A DNA stretch of 64,000 bases. Origin: Pisolithus tinctorius. Taxonomy: Eukaryota; Basidiomycota; Agaricomycetes; Boletales; Pisolithaceae. The notes under the pieces are model-generated. The model was not told where the DNA came from, ran no database searches, and was given only the letters and a program-made list of their open reading frames with translations. The stretch's first letter is position 1. Every line of letters begins with the position of its first letter. Location: the NCBI GenBank assembly GCA_024663395.1, contig JANFAH010000003.1, forward strand, positions 620,001 to 684,000, read 5' to 3'. Made by a program: the position numbers and the translations under genes. Of the stretch, positions 24,561-35,928 are shown in pieces.

Positions 24561-26555
24561 TGTCACACACCAAAGGTGTTGTGGACATGGTTATACAGTG
24601 AGGGACAAAAGTGTTGCAATGTTTGTGAGGTGTGAGTTGTTGCTGATGTGGCTCAGGCTATTCTGTGCAGATAATCATGATACCTATACCATTGGAAAGG
24701 GGTGACTCTAAGCTTTCCAGAGCACTAAGGTCCAGTCCAAACAAAGCAATACATGCTGAGATACACCCTATTCTTTCCAAAAAGTGCATTGCAACACTTT
24801 TGTCCCTGACTGGTGAAATCATGAAATGTGACCTTTTGATGGGATTGAGGGCATGGAGGATGTGAAAAAATGATTACATAATAAACCACATGATCATCCA
24901 GATGATTTGCCAGCATGTAAACAATGACAAACATTGGACTTGTACCATTAATCCTCCCTCTTTTACCACAACTCATGAAATCATCTCTCTAGCTCACATG
25001 GTCATTTTCTCAAGGAATTCTTATCAAATACTGGTGGCCACCACAGTGCCATCAGTATAACATGCTCTTAGAACCATCAGTCCCTTAAAAAACCTGCTGT
25101 CAGTCATTTCCTGGACTGTTTCTCCCCCCATGCCTGATATGTTCTGGGACTAATCAGTACTTGGAAGGCTGAAAATGTTATGGAGGTCAATCTGGCACTT
25201 CAGAACATGATGTACAAACCAGTCCCCTCTCAACCAATGCATTTCTGGCACAGGAATGCTGATATGGAAGTTGGGGTGAGACAAAATCTCCTTGTGCTCT
25301 GAGCACCATAAGAGGGTTCACTAGATCTTGCTCTGATCTGAACTGTAGATGACTGGGGAAGGATTATTTGGTCATATGTGACAAAAGGCAATATTCAGGG
25401 CCAGATGGAAGCACAGGATTCTGCTCCATTGCAGTTCAGTAGCATATCCTTCTGATGACACCCAGGTGTAAAGAGGATTTTGTCTTGCCCTAGCTTCCAT
25501 ACCACTGTCCCTGTGCCAGAAATGCATTGGTTGAGAGGGGACTGGTTTGTACATCATGTTCTGAAGTGCCAGATTGACCTCCATAACATTTTCAGCCTTC
25601 CAAGTACTGATTAGTCCCAGAACACATCAGGCATGGGGGGAGAAACAGTCCAGGAAATGACTGACAGCAGGTTTTTTAAGGGACTGATGGTTCTAAGAGC
25701 ATGTTATACTGATGGCACTGTGGTGGCCACCAGTATTTGGTAAGAATTCCTTGAGAAAATGACCATGTGAGCTAGAGAGATGATTTCATGAGTTGTGGTA
25801 AAAGAGGGAGGATTAATGGTACAAGTCCAATGTTTGTCATTGTTTACATGCTGACAAATCATCTGGATGATCATGTGGTTTATTATGTAATCATTTTTTC
25901 ACATCCTCCATGCCCTCAATCCCATCAAAAGGTCACATTTCATGATTTCACCAGTCAGGGACAAAAGTGTTGCAATGCACTTTTCAGAAAGAATAGGGTT
26001 TATCTCAGCATGTATTGCTTTGTTTGGACTGGACCTTAGTGCTCTGGAAAGCTTAGAGTCACCCCTTTCCAATGGTATAGGTATCATGATTATCTGCACA
26101 GAATAGCCTGAGCCACATCAGCAACAACTCACACCTCACAAACATTGCAACACTTTTGTCCCTCACCATAGCTGACTCTGCGTAACTTGTTGATGAGTTG
26201 TGCACCATGCCATGCATATGAAGACTAAAGCCCTCATGTGTAGAAGGACTGCTGGACATTAGCAGTCATCCTTCACACAAGAACAAGTCATCAGTGCTAA
26301 AGAAAAAAGAGGAAGCAGGTTAAGCATGTGTTAACAGTTTTTGGTGCCCATGTATGGCATTCCAGTTTTTGTCATATCTCCACCATTTCCAAAGATATCG
26401 ACTCCATTCTCACACTTGCTTAAAGTGCTCAGCCATGCCATCCTGCCTTCCAAATTTGGAGAGGATCCTCACACCCTATGCATTTCTACAGCACTCCAAC
26501 CATCAGATGCTCATTTCACTAGGTCCATTGGATATGGCTGCCTCTTCATTGATTG
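24561..26555 (+). repeat. F1: truncated copy of the 1.83-kb F repeat, carrying FB1
   Basis: Starts TGTCACACACCAAAGG, homologous to F3 (43423-45972) and F2 (26994-28431). Split by the foldback element FB1 (24596-26168). Ends abruptly at 26555, where LTR-H begins. Confidence 0.75.
24596..26168. mobile_element. FB1: palindromic foldback Tc1-type element
   Basis: 1573 bp. The termini are CAGTGAGGGACAAAAGTG... and an almost exact inverse, flanked by TA (24594-24595 and 26169-26170). The whole element is a near palindrome about 25382: arms of roughly 695 bp and a spacer of about 180 bp (25291-25473). Each arm holds an inner inverted copy of the terminal repeat (left arm near 24788-24812). No transposase is recognisable; the same 83-codon frame appears once in each arm only because of the symmetry. 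F2 and F3 show the uninterrupted site (TA at 44173-44174). Confidence 0.85.
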
Positions 26556-26993
26556 TGCAGTATGGAATGTAAACCAATAAGTGTATAGTGGGTTAGAGTC
26601 CTTCTGACACAAGGGATAGAGGGTAGGGACGATGGGGACCTTAACTGAGACAAGGAAACTACTACAACGAGGAAGAGAGGGTAAATACTGAAGGAGCAGA
26701 AGAATGGAGAAAACCGACATGAGGGTGGAACCCTATCTAGAATGCAGGGCTGCAAGTCCAACAGCCCACATGACCAACCTTAGGGTGGAGTTGAGCGGAG
26801 TTGGTCAGAACATGGACAGGGGACCTTGGAGAGGTGTGGAGATGTGTCGGGAGGGTCAGAGGAGCGCGGGAACACGTCGGAGGAGGGTGGAGAAGTGTGG
26901 GAACATGTCCGAAGAGGGTGGAGAAGCATGGGAACATGTCAGAGGAGGGCGGAGTAGGTGTTAGGGGCTTACGCTGGTGTCATGGTCATGACA
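26556..26993. repeat. LTR-H, a solo LTR with mismatched flanks
   Basis: 438 bp, TGTGCAGTATGG...GGTCATGACA on plus. The left flank is F1 sequence (broken at the position equal to about 44560 of F3); the right flank is F2 in the opposite orientation (broken at the position equal to about 45590 of F3). The 5-bp flanks TTGAT and CAGAT do not match. Internal imperfect repeats of GGAGGGTGGAGAAGTGTGGGA occur at 26877-26945. Confidence 0.65.
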
Positions 26994-28431
26994 CAGATAG
27001 ACTCTTCCAAATGAGCCTCAACTGTTGATGACAAGATAGGCACTGAACTGACTGCTGAGTGACTTCTGGACTGCTTCTGACTGCTTTTTGGGTAGCTAAG
27101 TACATGGGGTTTATATACTGTGAGGGAGCACAGCTTGTGACAAACAAGGCACAAACACTTGGTAAGTAATGAGTAAGGACTGAGTAATCATGATGAGTAA
27201 GTGAGAAACAGAAAGTAAGCAAGCATAGAAGAACTGGTAAGTATTGGAAATAAACGAGTCAAGGACAGTCAAAATATCACAGTATGAGCCAAATAGAGTC
27301 AGAAACTGGGTAAGCGCACTGATATCACATTAGGGGGTGGCGATGCAAGTCAGATCTCGGTGGAGACATCACTGGACCAACAGATTGGATAACAGATAGA
27401 CAGTGTTTCCAGATGGGGAAGTATTAATTCCAGAAAAGGACAGCATGAGTCAGGTGTCAAAAGGCTAGGGTGTTGGGGGTCTGTGGAGTAATGGGAGCAT
27501 AGGTGATTGTGTCTCCCACCCATTCATCCTCTCAGCAAAGTCAATAAACACTTCATGAACAGGGCTCTGATGGAGGAGAGGGAGAAGGGGGGACATCTTC
27601 TGCTGGGTCTTGCAGTAAAAAGGCAAGATGCACGTTGTACTCGTCATGAATGCGATCAGGGAGGCTGGAGGACAGTAGATTATACTGCAGCTGTCACAAT
27701 GTGGGGAGAATGATGGACAAGATTGGAACAAAGACAGTGCAGGGAGCAGGGAGGAACAATCCATATGCTTCATCAAGTGGGGAGACCGAAATGACCACAT
27801 AAGACCTTTGTAACTGAGTGACAGACCTGAGGTGACCAAAGAATGTCCTTCTGGAAGTCATACTGACAAGAAGAACATGCTGACCAAGCTGCATGGGATG
27901 GGACAGGGCTGACAGCAAGGGAATGAACCAGGGGGCTTCAGGACAGAAGCTGGTGGGAACACCTGGCAGATATATGTAGCCATTGTCTCTGGCAAATGAG
28001 ACAAGTGAGATGATCGATGAAGAGGCAGCCATATCTGATGGACTTAGTGAAATGAGCATCTGACAGTTGGAGTACTGTAGAAATGCATAGGGTGTGAGGA
28101 TCCTCTCCAAATTTGGAAGGCAGGATGGCGTGGCTGAGCACTTTAGGCGAGTGTGAGAACGGAGTCGACACCTTTGGAAATGGTGGAGATACGACAAAAA
28201 CCGGAATGCCATACACAGGCGCTAAAAACCTTTAATGTGCGCTTAACTCACTTCCTCTTTTCTCTCTAGCACTGATGACTTGTTCTTGTGTGAAGGATGA
28301 CTGTTCACATCCAGCAGTCTTTCTATGCATGAGGGCTTTAGTCTTCATATGCATGGCATGGGTGCACAACTCGTCGATGAGTTAGGCAGAGTCAGCTGTA
28401 GTCATGTCCACAACACCTTTGGTGTGTGACA
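26994..28431 (-). repeat. F2: truncated copy of the F repeat, in C3 integrase
   Basis: Minus-strand start TGTCACACACC at 28431, preceded by CCGG (28432-28435) in the integrase of C3. Carries the uninterrupted sites for both the family-A solo LTR (single GACAT at 28404-28408, minus strand) and FB1. The internal frame also seen in F3 is open here except for one TGA where F3 has CAA. TATA box TATATAAAC near 27110 (minus). Confidence 0.75.
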
Positions 28432-29966
28432 CCGGGCACAGGTAGTACAAGACTGGACATAGTCCTTGACAAATGTCCTTAGGCTGGGCCAGGTATACTC
28501 ACACTGGATGAGTTCTAAGGTTCTGTTCTGGCCAAAGTGGCTGGACAAGGGATGATCATGTTTGAACCTCAAGACATGAAGGTGAAGGTTGTTAGAGTCT
28601 GGTACATAGATTCTTCTGTCTAGGCAGAGGAAGCCAGTGTCATCAACTGACCACCGGGAATCTGATGTATCTGAGAATTGGACTTGGGCAACCGGGTCTG
28701 AGGGTAGGGCTGAGAGGATATCATTATGAAGCTTCTCCACATCCATCAGTGCAACAGCACATAGGACTTGGTATTCAAAGTAGGTGGCATGCAGGGAGGT
28801 GGCTAGCTGTTCCTGCGTGAAGACTGGTCTGAGGTTCTGTGGGTTGACCTGGGCATAGTCACTATCCCCCTCTTTGGGGTAGATGTCCCATCATCTAGTT
28901 AGGGCATCAGGCTTAGCACCGAGTTTACTGGGTCTGAACTGGCTAACCATATTGAATTGTGACAGAAATGCAGACCAGCACACCTGGCACCAGGTTAATA
29001 CCTTTGAGGTGGAGAAGTACTCCAGGTTCTTATGATCAGTGACAATGTCAACTGGTACTGCAGATCCCTCTAAGTAGTGCTGCCATGTCCGGAATGCCTT
29101 GAAGATCGTGAGTAGTTCCTTATCATGGGTGTCATAATTTAGCTCTGGGGCTGTTAAGGTGCAAGAATAGAATGCAACTGGCTGGATTTGACCATCACCA
29201 CCAGTGATGGACAAAATACCAGCTATAGCATAGTCAGATGCATCAGTCTCAACAGTAATAGGAGCATCCAGGGAAAAATGAGTTAGGACTGGGGCAGTAG
29301 TGAAGGCCTGCTTGAGTTTGTTGAAAGACTGGTGGCACTCCTCAGAAAAGTTCCAGGGAGCACCTTTGCATGTCAACCAGGTTAGAGGTACCACTATGTC
29401 TGAGTAGTTAAAAATGAACTGGCAATAGAAATTGGCAAAGCCCAGGAAGGACTGAATGTCCTTTACCTTCCAGGGTTCAGGCCAGTCACAGATAGCTTTG
29501 ACTTTCTCTGAAGACATGGTAAGGCCAGCTGGGGACAAGTGGTAACCCAAATATTCCACAGAGTCCAAGTGGAACTTGCACTTCTCCAGTTTGGCATACA
29601 GGCCATGCAACTGGAGCTGGTGAAGAACCTCCTGGACATGCTGCTTGTGTGATGACTCATCTCCAGAGTAGATTAAGATGTCATTGAGGTAGATGATGAT
29701 GCAGACATCTAGCATGTCTGCAAAGATTGAATTGACAAACCACTGGAAGGTGGCCAGGGCATTGGTAAGACCGAAAGGCATCACCAACCACTTGTAAGAC
29801 CCATAGCACGTTCTGAAGGCAGTTTTCCACTCATCACCAGGTGCAATCTGGGTGAAGTGGTATGTGTGCCTTAAGTCAATCTTAGTGTAGATTTTGGCAT
29901 GACTAGGGGAGTCAAGTAGATCAGATATTAGTGGTAGAGGATACCAGTCTTTCTTGGTGAGCTTGT
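28432..29966 (-). pseudogene. Element C3 pol fragment: RT, RNase H, start of integrase
   Basis: 28891-29966 is one open frame of chromoviral RT and RNase H (KLTKKDWYPLPLISDLLDSP; YxDD box reads YLNDILIYS, so the first catalytic Asp is Asn; ETDASDYAIAGIL). 28436-28746 is the integrase zinc-finger region (HDHPLSSHFGQNRTLEL..CTTCA), cut by F2. On the right it stops at GCTTGT (29966), where the Ngaro-like element is inserted; pol resumes at 36433. Confidence 0.85.
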
Positions 29967-30158
29967 CTTTGGACATTGCTCAGGTTGTGTGGCTAAGAAA
30001 GTAAGGATGGAGTAGCTATGCAGGTAGGTACAGGTAATGGATGTAGAGAGGGAGCTAATACTATGTGGGGTACAGGGAGGTATAGTGACTGGGGGAAGTG
30101 TGGAGTGCTTTCCAGCCCCAAATGGCAGCACTATCCTGCTGGCAGGCATGAGCTGCGA
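29967..30158 (-). repeat. Ngaro-like split repeat B2
   Basis: 192 bp, starting ctttggacattgctcagg; matches B1 (30414-30605) with scattered CpG-type transitions. Forms the left end of the element against C3 RT. Confidence 0.85.
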
Positions 30159-30270
30159 GGGTGGGTGGGACCACCTCGCAGGGAGAGCTGAGCCAGAGGG
30201 GAAATGCTGGCGTGCTAGGGACCCCAGGCTGTGATAGTGCGAGGTGCCGAAAAAGGTGTTTTGAGGAAGG

Positions 30271-30413
30271 GAGTGGTGGGTGGGTGCGACAACGAGGAGC
30301 AGCGAGCGAGGTGGTGGCACGAACAGAAGAGAAAATGTGCTGCTTACCTAACGCTAGTCCGAAGACTAAACTCTGTGTCTTGCTCGTGCCTCGCCACATC
30401 GCAGAGTCATACT
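30271..30413 (-). repeat. Ngaro-like split repeat A2
   Basis: About 143 bp matching A1 at 36289-36432, ending CGCAGAGTCATACT and directly abutting B1. The 112 bp between B2 and A2 (30159-30270) have no partner that I can see. Confidence 0.8.
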
Positions 30414-30605
30414 CTTTGGATGTCGCTCAGGTTGTGTGGCTAAGAAAGTAAGGATGGAGTAGCTACGCAGGTAGGTACAGGTAATGGATGTAGAGAGGGA
30501 GCTAATACTATGTGGGGTACAGGGAGGTATAGTGACTGGGGGAAGCACAAAGTGCTTTCCGGCCCCAAACAGCAGCGCTATCCTGCTGGTGGGCATGAGC
30601 TGCGA
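30414..30605 (-). repeat. Ngaro-like split repeat B1
   Basis: 192 bp; starts ctttggatgtcgctcagg immediately after A2. The A2/B1 junction should equal the junction of a circular intermediate. Confidence 0.8.
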
Positions 30606-30695
30606 ATCCCTGAGTTGTAGGAGCAGTAGAACCAATGACGCATGCAGTGATTGCAGTTACCCATAGCTTAGGAGGAGGATGATGCTTACCGGTTA

Positions 30696-31958
30696 TTAGC
30701 ATATCGGAGGCAGTGTGTATTGGAGAAAGTCGTTGTGTAATTTGGGTTCAGATTGTAGGTATGGGGCAAGGATCTGGGCGTGTCGATGGAGATATATGAG
30801 GAACACATCGCTTGCCCATCTTCCTTTCACTTTGACAACGTCAAATGGTATGTTTCTGAGGAGGTATTCCAGTGTTGATCCTATACGTATACCGTGCCCT
30901 TTGAGGGGAGGCAGTCCTGCTTTCTTGAGAGTTGATTCTAACGTTTTTAGGAAAGTGTGTCTAGTTAGAGGGTGATGACCATGCTTTGTGTGATACGCGA
31001 AAAGATGGCCAGACTGGGGGGTATCATTGATTTCGAAGTGCCTCTCTAAGGCTTTCTGGGGGTCAGTGGGACCGTCTTGCTTGGCCCAACTGACATCCTC
31101 ACTGAGGGGGGCAGTTTTGGTGCGAGGAATGTGGAAGTTGGTTACCTCTAGGCCTTGTCGATCATGTTGAATGCTGATGTTCTGACGAGTGATGTGGATT
31201 GAAGGGTTGAACGCTTTGAGGTTGGCTACAGTGAATTTGCTGGTGCGTGCAGTGGCAAAAAAGATGGTGGTTAAGCATGCGAAGATGGCCACATTGAGAG
31301 GCAGGTTGAGGTCTAAATTGGTGTGGATTTTTGCAATGACTTCGACCATGTATGGTTCACGTGGAGGGCGTTTGGATGTGGGAGGAGATAAGGACTTGGA
31401 TGCCTTGAGCAAGGTGTTGGTTTCAATTTCATTGAGAGTCCATGGTATGCCGTGTATGATGTGCCAAGCTCGCACCCCGTTGAGGTAGTTAACTATTGTC
31501 GTGTTTGCGTAGAGGCCAGCCATGGTTGAGATGAAGAAAGAGATGAGCTCTGAGGATGCTGGGGTGTGTTGATCTTCTGGAATGCCTTTGGCATCGCAGA
31601 ATGTGTGGAAGGCTAGAAGGCCTGAACCATATGTCTCTCTGGTGGAGTCGGACCAGGCATGAGTGATGACATCATAGACACACTGTGTGTCTATTGCAGA
31701 AAAAGGGAGAGATGGGGTGTGATGATTGAGGGGCTTCCATACCATTAAGCATTCTTTGGCAGGGCACTGAGGGCGGGGAATAGGGGATGGAACAAGGGGT
31801 GGATCTGAGCGAGAGTGGGGAATGATTACAGTTGGGGGTAGAAGGGAGGTGGTGGTGGAAGGGGGTGTCAGAGGTTGGGTGTGTTCAGCTAGGGAGGATA
31901 GTTGGGTGGGGCAAGGGGGTTTGTTGGGAATGTTAGGTTGTCGAGTGTTGGTCGACAT
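30696..31958 (-). CDS. Tyrosine recombinase of the Ngaro-like element
   Basis: Open frame of 420 aa from ATG 31958 (MSTNTRQPN) to the stop at 30696. Members of this family join a circular DNA copy of the retrotransposon into the genome by site-specific recombination. An N-terminal proline/serine-rich region is followed by the core-binding helices (DSTRETYGSGLLAFHTFC). The catalytic domain has an arginine in FFATARTSKFTV, then HGIR (HxxR box), then GRW in place of the usual H/W box, then the nucleophile tyrosine in FLIYLHRHAQ. All expected catalytic positions are present and the frame is uninterrupted, so the enzyme could be functional. An upstream in-frame extension to 32375 overlaps the RNase H in another frame and is not used. 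Confidence 0.8.
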   Translation of the reverse strand: MSTNTRQPNIPNKPPCPTQLSSLAEHTQPLTPPSTTTSLLPPTVIIPHSRSDPPLVPSPIPRPQCPAKECLMVWKPLNHHTPSLPFSAIDTQCVYDVITHAWSDSTRETYGSGLLAFHTFCDAKGIPEDQHTPASSELISFFISTMAGLYANTTIVNYLNGVRAWHIIHGIPWTLNEIETNTLLKASKSLSPPTSKRPPREPYMVEVIAKIHTNLDLNLPLNVAIFACLTTIFFATARTSKFTVANLKAFNPSIHITRQNISIQHDRQGLEVTNFHIPRTKTAPLSEDVSWAKQDGPTDPQKALERHFEINDTPQSGHLFAYHTKHGHHPLTRHTFLKTLESTLKKAGLPPLKGHGIRIGSTLEYLLRNIPFDVVKVKGRWASDVFLIYLHRHAQILAPYLQSEPKLHNDFLQYTLPPIC

Positions 31959-31959
31959 C

Positions 31960-34409
31960 GACGATGAGGTGCCAGATGGGTGGAGGAACTGGGATTGAGG
32001 GGAGGAGAGAACAAAAGGGGGGATATAGTCTGTGCAAAATAGGGTTGGCTGGGTTGTGGTCGCTTGGTAAGTATCAGGTGTGTAAAGTGCATTTTGCGAT
32101 GCCCAGGGCATGATGGATATGCTTGAAGGATTCGTTTGTAGGGCAGTTGCGACTCCTGCCATGCTTCCATCCTTCGATGACTCCCTGATTGTCTCCGTGA
32201 ACCTGGAAATGAATGTTGGCAGCACCAGTGTTGAGGATTGCAAGGGTGAGCAATTCGAGGCTGACGGCTTCCACCCAGCCAATATCACACCCATCAGATT
32301 TCCAATTGGGTCTGAGGGTCCATGCTCTCCATCGCCCTTGTAGCATGATCCCAGTCCCTGTGGATGAGCTTGCATCGGAGAAAGCGAGAAAGTCCTTGAT
32401 GGGCCATGGGATGGGGAGTGGGGAGGGGATGGTTGGGGAGCTTAGTTTGGCATGCCACCATTTTAGGTCATCTGCGGTGCCGCTGGGTGGAGTTCTGGGC
32501 TTGAAAGGTTTGTCTCTGTCATATCCATGACTCTCGGACTCGGACTCAGTCCAGTCCGGACCCCTAGCCCCTATCTCCGGTCAAGTCCGGTCCTAGTCCA
32601 GCCTAGGCAACCCAATCCCAGCTCTAGATAACTCAACTCCGGCCTGCATAACTCAAGTCCGGTGTTTTACCCCTACCTCCGGTCCGTTTCGGCCTCCCGG
32701 CCTTGCACTACTCCACCCCGGTCCTCCTAGGTCCATGTCCGGGTCACCCGGACATAACTCCGGTCTGTTTCCCTTTGTTTGTACTATATTTAGTCTAGCC
32801 CGTTCATCTGACTTTGCTTACTGTACAAATCCTGTGTCTGACCCCGGTATGCCGGTCACCCGGACTTTAGCTATTAGTCTCTGCACAGCCTCTGTGGCTA
32901 TCCACTCTCTTGCTAATCTTCTTGCTAATAGCTTATTAACAAGTCCGGCTTCATGTTCTTTACTCTGGACCGGCCTCATGTATTTAACCCCTGTACATAC
33001 TTCATAGTACCCTCAGTCAGAATATCAATTAAGTATTACCCTCAACTCCGTACTACCCCTCGAGACTACTCTATAGCTAAGGCCGAGCCTTAAGCTATCC
33101 CCGACCCCTGTCCCGGACCTCTCCCCAGCTTGCATAAGGGTACAGCACATAAGCTGAGACCAAGGGAGGTAGATCCAACCCCGGACTGGCTTCCCCTTGT
33201 GCGCACTCCAAGACCGGTCGGTTTCCCACGCTACCGGCCTTGTTCCCACGCTCCCGGTCTTAAGTCCGGTCCTCCGGACTTAGCCCCTAACCTCCGGCCT
33301 CAACTCCGGTCCAACCGGACTTGGCCCCTGTCTCTCGGCCTTGACTTTGGCCACTCGGACTTAACCCCTGTCACCCGGTCTTGAAGCCCGGTCACCCAAG
33401 GGTAAACCCATACTTCACAGTCTCTGAAGATGCCTAGCATTGCCTCGATGTTTATTATGTACGGTCGTCCTTCCAGATATATTAAGGTCGCGTGTATGAG
33501 CTTGCTGTGTAGTTTCTGTACTTCTTTCAGGGTGTGCATTTGCTTAGAATTCCATATGTCAATCACAAGGAGGTACTTGAGGCGTTTCGGTTCAGCTAGC
33601 TGGATGGTATAGTTAGCTAGGTCCCAAGTGAATCCTATGAATGTGGGTCTTGTGGAGAAGGGTGTGTCTTTGGAGACTTCCCATGGGATGCCTAGGTAGT
33701 GGGAGATGCAATCGATGTCTTCAATGTTGTAGGTGAACTGGTGGTCTTCTGCCGATCTTGAGGATGGTGTTGCTAGGTCCTTGATGGGTTGGGTATAGTC
33801 CTCGTCGTGTTCTTCTGTCTGTCCGTCTGGGAGGGGAGCTCCGGCAAACCAGTGACAACCTCCTTTGACTGTTCTGCCATCGCCGGAAGCGATGGTTAGT
33901 GCAATTTCACTGCACTTGAGGTTGAAGTCTTGGAGCATGGATCTTGGTATGCGAAGGAAAAAATGGTCATCAACCCATCTCAGGATTGGGCCTATGCCCT
34001 GAGCTCTCATGATGTCAATGCCTGCAGCTCCATTATTACCATAGATGCTGCCAGATGGGGTGAAACCAAAACACAGGGATGTATCTACAGCAAATAGGTT
34101 GTCTGCAATTCAGACTACTAGGGCATGCCATTGTGAAGGATGGATGGGAACTGTATGGTATGCCTTGTATACATCCCTGACTGCACCTTGGGATCCTGGT
34201 GGTAGGCGCAATATGAGTGCTGCAACTATGGGAAATATACTGTACGAAGTCAGGTATAGATTGGTGTTGATGTATGAATTAATGGAAGGAGGAAAGGATG
34301 GGGGGTGTGGGAAGGATAGGTTTTGGATTAGACAGTAGCGGCCTGGTTTGGGTATGATTGAGATTGGGGAGGATTGAAAGTGTCCGAGGCTGTGCTGAAT
34401 CTCCTGCAT
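31960..34409 (-). pseudogene. Ngaro-like RT and RNase H, split by a solo LTR
   Basis: RT: 34110-34409 (ISIIPKPGRYCLIQNLSFP; VRDVYKAYHTVPIHP, with the first catalytic Asp), then CFGFTPSGSIYGNNGAAGID and 33420-34010 (ILRWVDDHFF, the YxDD-equivalent VDD; FIGFTWDL). RNase H: 32020-32516 (FLAFSDASSSTGTGIML; GWVEAVSLELLTLA; VHGDNQGVIEGW; LPSDHNPAN). A stop near 34110 and the 903-bp LTR at 32517-33419 inactivate it. The DD-containing box and the DIRS/Ngaro-type RNase H are clear. Confidence 0.8.
32517..33419. repeat. Solo LTR-I, CpG-rich, in Ngaro-like RNase H
   Basis: 903 bp, TGTCATATCC...TACTTCACA, with a perfect 5-bp target duplication GTCTC (32512-32516 and 33420-33424). Dense in CCGGTC/CCGGAC motifs and hardly CpG-depleted, hence recent. 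TATTTA motifs near 32789 and 32979 could belong to a promoter. No coding frame of interest. Confidence 0.85.
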
Positions 34410-34481
34410 GGTATATGGTCCGAGGTATCTGCCTTTATTGAATTCTTTATTTACAGCGTCACTGAAAGTGGTGTGGTGCTC

Positions 34482-35928
34482 TCAGGTGGTATGGCTGTTC
34501 AGGGGGGTGTATGTGTGTGGGAGTGGGGGTATGTAGGTGGAGAAGCCATGCCGCATCCCTTGGATGATGTGTGGGTATCGGTTTAGCAGGCTGTAGGAGG
34601 ATAAAGCCACGTGCCAGGACTCAGGCTTGTATGGGGTTAGTGCTTGCATGCTTCTGCGTGCAATGGCAATGCTGAGCTCCATGCTCGCAACTCCCACAAC
34701 TGGAACATTCGTGCTTGGCAGACTTGTGTGAGAGGGTGCAGCTGTTGGGTTTCTGCCAATCGCTGCATAGGACATGACCTTTGCTGTCAATGACATGACC
34801 TTCTGTGGTGCGTCTGGCATGTGCGGGCGATCCATCCCACAGGTTGGGGTTGTTGCACTCGTGGATCTGGTGGGGGTGACATCCAAGGCATATTGGGCAT
34901 GCTGATTTCGGTTGGGAGGGGGTTCCTGGGGACCGCTTGCAGGGGGGGGATGATAGGTTAGAGATTTTGGGTGGGGACGAGTGGAGTTGTTGACGAAACC
35001 AGGGTCTGGGGGATTGGGAGCATGAATTGTGCCTTCGCAATGTTTGGGTCTCTGGTCGCTGTTGGTAATGGCGCTGGGATCATCTGGATTGTGGGGGCGA
35101 GGTTGGGTTCGTCTCAAAGAAGGCTTCAACCCTGTGGTGTGGGGAGCATGGTAGGGTGGAAAAGGTGGCATAGGAAGCGTGGTGATTGGGTTGGGATGGG
35201 CGTCGATGGGGCATGGCCATGCCATCGGGAGGAGGGTGAGAGGGGGTAGGGTGTTGATAAAGGGTGATGTGGATGACGATGTTAGTGAAATTGATATGTT
35301 GGGGGAGTGGATTAGTGAAAGTTTGGTTAGCTTCGTGTGCTCTAAGTGACACTTGGGCGACTGACCTTCGAGTGAGCCATTTCTGGGCGGTGTCATTCAC
35401 TTCGAAGGCTATGCTGTTCATCAATGTATCGTTGATGATGGAGATGTCAAATACATGGCCGTTGTTCGCCTTCAGTTTGTCATGCCACTGGCAGTGAACT
35501 TGGGAAGCGTAGTTTAGGACAATGGCGTTGCCATTCATGGTGGAGTGCTGGGGGTGACTTTTGAGGTTCCAGAAAAACATGGTGAGGGTGTTGATGTGTT
35601 TTTCGGGCCAGGGAACCATTCTTATGTGGTGTAGGAACAACACTCGGGCTTGTAGGAATTCGCCGAAAGTTAAGTTGTGATCTGCATGTGCATTCTGCAA
35701 TGCTTTGACCGATGCTACTGGCCTGAGAGTGAGTAGGTCATTGGTGCTGGAGATGCCAAAGGTGTCATCAGTGTTGGATCTTGCATGCTTTGCTGCATCA
35801 TTGCAACCTTCAGGGGAGAAATACCAAAGTTCAACATAGTCGCAAGAGGCGAGCTTGTTGGTGGCATATTGGGATGGCCTGTTGACTATGACGCTGGGGG
35901 GTGGATGACTGACGGTGAAGTCAGCCAT
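34482..35928 (-). pseudogene. Ngaro-like gag-type gene
   Basis: From ATG 35928 (MADFTVSHPPP) the frame gives a gag-like body (YVELWYFSPEGC; TFGEFLQARVLFLHHI; VPWPEKHINTLTMFFWNL; ALVLNYASQ-like). After a frameshift near 35100 it continues as the Cys/His-rich tail in 34621-35040 (CPICLGCHPHQIHEC; LWDGSPAHARRTTEG; CSDWQKPNSC; HECSSCGSCEHGAQHC). This tail is a recurring feature of basidiomycete Ngaro-like elements as I remember them. A probable RNA-binding capsid-like protein. The frameshift makes this copy defective. Confidence 0.65.

Noticed and set aside
24725..24976. 83-codon frame repeated four times in the window
   Set aside because: It appears once in each arm of FB1 and FB2 only because the elements are palindromic; no family resemblance.
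26877..26945. Tandem GGAGGGTGGAGAAG... units as a CRISPR-like or satellite array
   Set aside because: Only three imperfect units without spacers, lying inside LTR-H; ordinary LTR-internal repeats.
34971..35249. Plus-strand frames over the Ngaro-like gag as a further antisense gene
   Set aside because: No intron or cysteine pattern as in the Ty3 accessory genes; the minus strand carries the recognisable protein.
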